Assembly: GCA_905236325.1 (NCBI GenBank)
Contig: CAJOPJ010000199.1
Location: 1 to 8,460 of the forward strand
Direction of reading: 5' to 3'
From: an uncultured Selenomonadaceae bacterium
GTDB taxonomy: Bacteria > Bacillota > Negativicutes > Selenomonadales > Selenomonadaceae
DNA: 8,460 nt
In this document: positions 5,682 to 8,460 of the stretch, in pieces
Numbering within the stretch: position 1 is the first letter of the stretch
Layout: each line of letters starts with the position of its first letter
The notes under the pieces: model-generated
What the model saw: only the letters and a program-made list of their open reading frames with translations
Database searches by the model: none
What the model was told of the DNA's origin: nothing
Translations under genes and position numbers: made by a program

Positions 5682-7286
5682 ATGGCGCAATTTACAAGAC
5701 GCGATTTTTTAAAGTTTGCAGGATTGACAGCGGCTGGCGTTGCATTGCCAAAAATTGGTGTAGGCGAAAATATTGCTGAAGCTGCTGAAGTTCAGTTTGT
5801 TGACGGCGGCAAGACTGTTGAACAAATTTTCAATCCCTATCTGCCGCTGAATACTTACATTCCTGACGGTGAACCGCATGTTTTCGGCGACAGAGTTTAT
5901 ATTTTTGGCTCGCACGATCAACCGAACGGCACGCAGTACTGCGAAGATCACTATCAAGTGTGGTCTGCGCCTGTAAATAATTTGCACGACTGGAAACGCG
6001 AGCGCAGTGCAAGCTATCTGCGCGATGCCGACTCAAGTAATGCAGCGGGAGATAAAAATTTGTGGGCACCTGATGTCACGCAAGGCAAGGATGGCAAATA
6101 TTATTTAATTTACTGTTTCGACTTTTGGGCAGAATTTGGCGTTGCTGTCAGCGATAAGCCTGAAGGACCTTACAAATTTTTAGGACACATTCACTACCCC
6201 GACGGCAGAATTTTGTCTGAACATTTTCCATTCGACCCTGCGTTCTTGACTGATGACGACGGCAGAATTTTTATGTACTATGGCTTTGCTCCTGCGAAAG
6301 AAAAAGCTATGCCGGAAATTACGCCCGAAATGGTTAAAGATTTTCCGCCCGATGTTCAGGAAAGATATTTAAAATTAGTCTGGGGCGAAAATTGCATGGT
6401 TGTTGAACTTGAAAGCGATTATCTGACTGTCAAGGAAGGACCTAAGGCAGTTTTGCCGGGCGGCAATCATACAGACGGCACAGGCTTTGAAGATCACGGC
6501 TACTTTGAGGCTCCTTCAATGCGTAAGTTTAATGGCAAATATTATTTTGTTTATTCAAGCCACAAGAGCCACGAACTTTGCTACGCAACAAGCGACTATC
6601 CCGACAAAGATTTTAAGTTCGGCGGAATTATTGTTTCAAACGGCGACATTGGTTACAAAGGCAGGACAATGCCTGTTTATCCGCTCGGCAACAATCACGG
6701 CGGACTGGTTAAGATTGGCAACGACTACTATATTTTCTACCACAGGCAAACCAATGGCACTGAATTTTCAAGGCAAGGTTGCGCAGAAAAAGTCACAATC
6801 AAACCAGACGGCTCAATCGACCAAGTTGAAATTACAAGTTGCGGACTGAATGGTGCGCCGCTTTTGACTACAGGAAGTTACCCTGCGGCTATCGCTTGCC
6901 ACTTGACTGATGAATACACTACCAATGAAATTAAATATTTTGACAGCGACGACGCGCCAATGAAACTTCATGTTCATGTTACTGAAAATATGAATCAGAT
7001 TTTTATAACCAAAGTTAAAGGTGGCGCGACTGTCGGCTACAAATATTTTGACTGGCAGGGCGTTAAGAAAATTTCGCTCGAAGTTCGCGGCAACTTTCGC
7101 GGCGAAGTCGAAGTTACGCAAAGTTTGGACGGCGCGGCAATCGGCAAGCAACGCGTAAATCTTTCGACAGGCAGTTGGAATATTTTAGATGTAGCTGTTA
7201 AACCTCAATCAGGAACTCACGCACTGTACTTCAAGTTCACAGGCACAGGCAGCGCGGACTTCAAAACTTTTATTTTTGGAAAGTAA
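5682..7286 (+). CDS. Tat-exported family 43 glycoside hydrolase with C-terminal CBM6-like domain
   Basis: Predicted extracytoplasmic glycosidase of 534 residues; GH43 enzymes are mostly beta-xylosidases, alpha-L-arabinofuranosidases or arabinanases. The N-terminus carries a twin-arginine signal, TRRDFLKFAG (5-14), then a hydrophobic stretch and a likely AEA|AE cleavage after Ala34, so export of a folded enzyme by Tat is expected. The five-bladed propeller fills about residues 45-395. Likely catalytic residues are Asp62 as general base (PDGEPHVF), Asp185 as pKa modulator (FDPAFLTDDDG) and Glu276 as proton donor (YFEAPSM). WAPD at 128-131 and NNHGG at 337-341 are also typical, the latter His often lying near the central metal site. 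From about 400 to 534 there is a beta-rich domain with GGATVGYKYFDW, resembling the CBM6-like module found on many GH43 proteins. Substrate cannot be settled by eye. It is the third gene of the putative operon, with esterases upstream and GH3 downstream, fitting arabinoxylan-type debranching. Confidence 0.92.
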   Translation: MAQFTRRDFLKFAGLTAAGVALPKIGVGENIAEAAEVQFVDGGKTVEQIFNPYLPLNTYIPDGEPHVFGDRVYIFGSHDQPNGTQYCEDHYQVWSAPVNNLHDWKRERSASYLRDADSSNAAGDKNLWAPDVTQGKDGKYYLIYCFDFWAEFGVAVSDKPEGPYKFLGHIHYPDGRILSEHFPFDPAFLTDDDGRIFMYYGFAPAKEKAMPEITPEMVKDFPPDVQERYLKLVWGENCMVVELESDYLTVKEGPKAVLPGGNHTDGTGFEDHGYFEAPSMRKFNGKYYFVYSSHKSHELCYATSDYPDKDFKFGGIIVSNGDIGYKGRTMPVYPLGNNHGGLVKIGNDYYIFYHRQTNGTEFSRQGCAEKVTIKPDGSIDQVEITSCGLNGAPLLTTGSYPAAIACHLTDEYTTNEIKYFDSDDAPMKLHVHVTENMNQIFITKVKGGATVGYKYFDWQGVKKISLEVRGNFRGEVEVTQSLDGAAIGKQRVNLSTGSWNILDVAVKPQSGTHALYFKFTGTGSADFKTFIFGK

Positions 7287-7307
7287 TTTTTTAAATAAAT
7301 TCAACAC

Positions 7308-7314
7308 AAGGAGG
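7308..7314 (+). promoter_or_regulatory. Ribosome binding site of the GH3 gene
   Basis: AAGGAGG, a near-perfect Shine-Dalgarno sequence, lies 9 bases before the ATG at 7324. It is the strongest site in the operon and fixes the start of a frame that stays open to the end of the window. Confidence 0.85.
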
Positions 7315-7323
7315 CAAATTAAA

Positions 7324-8460
7324 ATGTCACTCAAGAAAAAAATTTCTTTCGGTCTTTGTTCCTTAATGACGGCAGGAATGTTCACTTTTGCTCAGGCGGC
7401 TGAAAATCCGCAAGTCATTGCAACTGTTGACGGCTGGTCAAAAGTCCTCAACGCCAATGGTCCAACACTTGGCTTTATGCCAACTTCAGGCGTTAAGATT
7501 ATCAGCAAGGACGGCAAGTTTTTTAAAGACTTAAACCGCAATGGCAAACTTGACAAGTTTGAGGACTGGCGACTTTCTCCACAAAAACGCGCAGAAGATT
7601 TAGCTAAACAACTAAGCATTGAACAAATTGCAGGATTGATGCTTTATTCTTCACATCAACGCAGCTTGAAACCTGAATTGAATGAAGAGCAAATGCGTAT
7701 GTTGCGTGAAGATAATGTCCGCACAGTTTTAAATGCTGATTCAACTGCAACTGTTGAAACAACTGCAAAGTGGAATAATGCACTGCAGGCTTACGCTGAA
7801 AGTTTGCCATTCGGCATTCCTGCAAACACAAGTTCAGATCCACGCTCCGACGCACGAGGCAATGGCGTTTATTTGCGTGATGTTGTCGATAATGTTTCGC
7901 GCTGGCCTAATCATTTAGGTTTAGCGGCGACTTTCGATCCTGAAATTTCGCGCGACTTCGCAAGAATTTATTCCAAAGAATACAGGCTTTTGGGAATCGG
8001 CACCGGACTTTCTCCGCAGATTGACTTGGCGACAGATCCGCGTTGGCCCAGAATTTATGGCACATTCGGCGAAGATCCTCAACTTTCGCACGATATGGCA
8101 GCAGCGGCAATTGCAGGTGCGCAAGATACTTATAACGGCAACAATCCGACAGGCTGGGGCGCATACAGTATCAACGCAATGATGAAACACTTTCCGGGCG
8201 ACGGCGTTGGTGAAGGCGGACGTGAAGCACATTCAATGTATGGCAAGTACGCTGTTTATCCCGGCGGCGCATTTGAAACTCAACTGATACCTTTTGAGGG
8301 CGCAATGCAAAATGGCGGCAAAGCAGGTATGCCTTCCGCAGTTATGATGAGTTATTCCATCGCGTGGAGCGATGATAACAAGTACGGCGATTTAGTCGGC
8401 AGCGCGTACAGTGATTGGAAAATAAATTTACTTCGCAACCGATATAAATTTGACGGCGTA
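7324..8460 (+). CDS. Secreted family 3 glycoside hydrolase, N-terminal part (3' end outside window)
   Basis: The frame gives 379 residues with no stop. A Sec signal peptide (MSLKKK start, likely AQA|AE cleavage after Ala25) indicates export. Residues 69-80 form an EF-hand-like calcium loop, DLNRNGKLDKFE, just before EDWRLSPQKRAEDLAKQLS, the usual start of this GH3 subgroup. The TIM-barrel domain follows: GLSPQIDLATDPRWPR (228-243), GTFGEDP (246-252) and the substrate-binding Lys288-His289 in MMKHFPGDG. The last residues are KFDGV, and GH3 enzymes normally have the nucleophile a few residues later in an SDW-like motif, so the catalytic Asp should lie just past the window edge. GH3 members are mainly beta-glucosidases and beta-xylosidases that trim oligosaccharides from the non-reducing end; which applies here is unknown. 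Canonical WGR is WPR here, and the usual HG region reads SSDPRSDARG, as I recall for one GH3 subgroup. It is 37 bp after GH43, probably in the same operon. Confidence 0.93.
   Translation, partial: MSLKKKISFGLCSLMTAGMFTFAQAAENPQVIATVDGWSKVLNANGPTLGFMPTSGVKIISKDGKFFKDLNRNGKLDKFEDWRLSPQKRAEDLAKQLSIEQIAGLMLYSSHQRSLKPELNEEQMRMLREDNVRTVLNADSTATVETTAKWNNALQAYAESLPFGIPANTSSDPRSDARGNGVYLRDVVDNVSRWPNHLGLAATFDPEISRDFARIYSKEYRLLGIGTGLSPQIDLATDPRWPRIYGTFGEDPQLSHDMAAAAIAGAQDTYNGNNPTGWGAYSINAMMKHFPGDGVGEGGREAHSMYGKYAVYPGGAFETQLIPFEGAMQNGGKAGMPSAVMMSYSIAWSDDNKYGDLVGSAYSDWKINLLRNRYKFDGV

Noticed and set aside
6487..6849. 120-codon + strand frame inside the GH43 gene
   Set aside because: It overlaps the GH43 catalytic region in another frame, including the Glu276 motif, and its composition is low-complexity Thr/Ala-rich without family features.
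7604..8232. Several - strand frames (7604-7855, 7907-8164, 7921-8232) and a + frame at 7733-7918
   Set aside because: All overlap the GH3 frame that runs unbroken from 7324 to the window end and carries GH3 motifs. They are shadow frames.
1..8460. Mobile elements, CRISPR arrays, tRNA or rRNA genes, toxin-antitoxin or defence genes
   Set aside because: No transposase, regularly spaced repeats, RNA-gene sequence or defence domain is visible. The codon style looks uniform from valS through GH3, giving no sign of recent insertion.

Overview
The window holds the 3' end of a housekeeping gene (valS, valyl-tRNA synthetase) followed by five genes for exported enzymes, all on the + strand. The genes suggest an anaerobic, plant-fibre-degrading bacterium of the Bacillota type. 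The reasons are strong purine-rich Shine-Dalgarno sequences (GGGAGG, AAGGAGG), a moderately AT-rich base composition, a Firmicutes-like ValRS tail and a set of secreted hemicellulase-type enzymes. A Negativicutes-like gut or rumen organism is a guess only; nothing here fixes the genus.

Layout: (1) 2-1033, the C-terminal part of ValRS: end of the catalytic core, anticodon-binding domain and C-terminal coiled coil. (2) 1059-2654, a lipoprotein type-B carboxylesterase only 25 bp downstream of valS with no terminator between them, so probably read through from valS. A clear Rho-independent terminator at 2711-2742 closes this unit. (3) 2815-4191 and 4229-5611, a tandem duplicate pair of Sec-exported esterases with an N-terminal Ig-like domain and a C-terminal alpha/beta-hydrolase domain (architecture of Thermotoga maritima EstA). 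(4) 5682-7286, a Tat-exported family 43 glycoside hydrolase with a C-terminal CBM6-like beta-sandwich. (5) 7324-8460, the N-terminal 379 residues of a Sec-exported family 3 glycoside hydrolase that runs off the window just before its expected catalytic Asp.

The genes from 2815 onward are separated by 37, 70 and 37 bp. Each has its own ribosome binding site and I see no terminator between them, so they look like one operon. Read together (inference): the esterases would remove acetyl or other acyl groups from a decorated polysaccharide or its oligomers, GH43 would release arabinose or xylose, and GH3 would finish the oligosaccharides to monosaccharides. A xylan- or arabinoxylan-like substrate fits best, but no gene here proves the substrate. 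No transporter, regulator or transposase is visible in the window.

I found no evidence of a wholly new system. The most interesting points are the tandem Ig-esterase duplication with blocks of silent-site identity, the mix of Tat and Sec export within one putative operon, a 15-bp tandem direct repeat directly upstream of the GH43 gene, and the coupling of a lipoprotein esterase to valS. No intergenic stretch exceeds about 160 bp.
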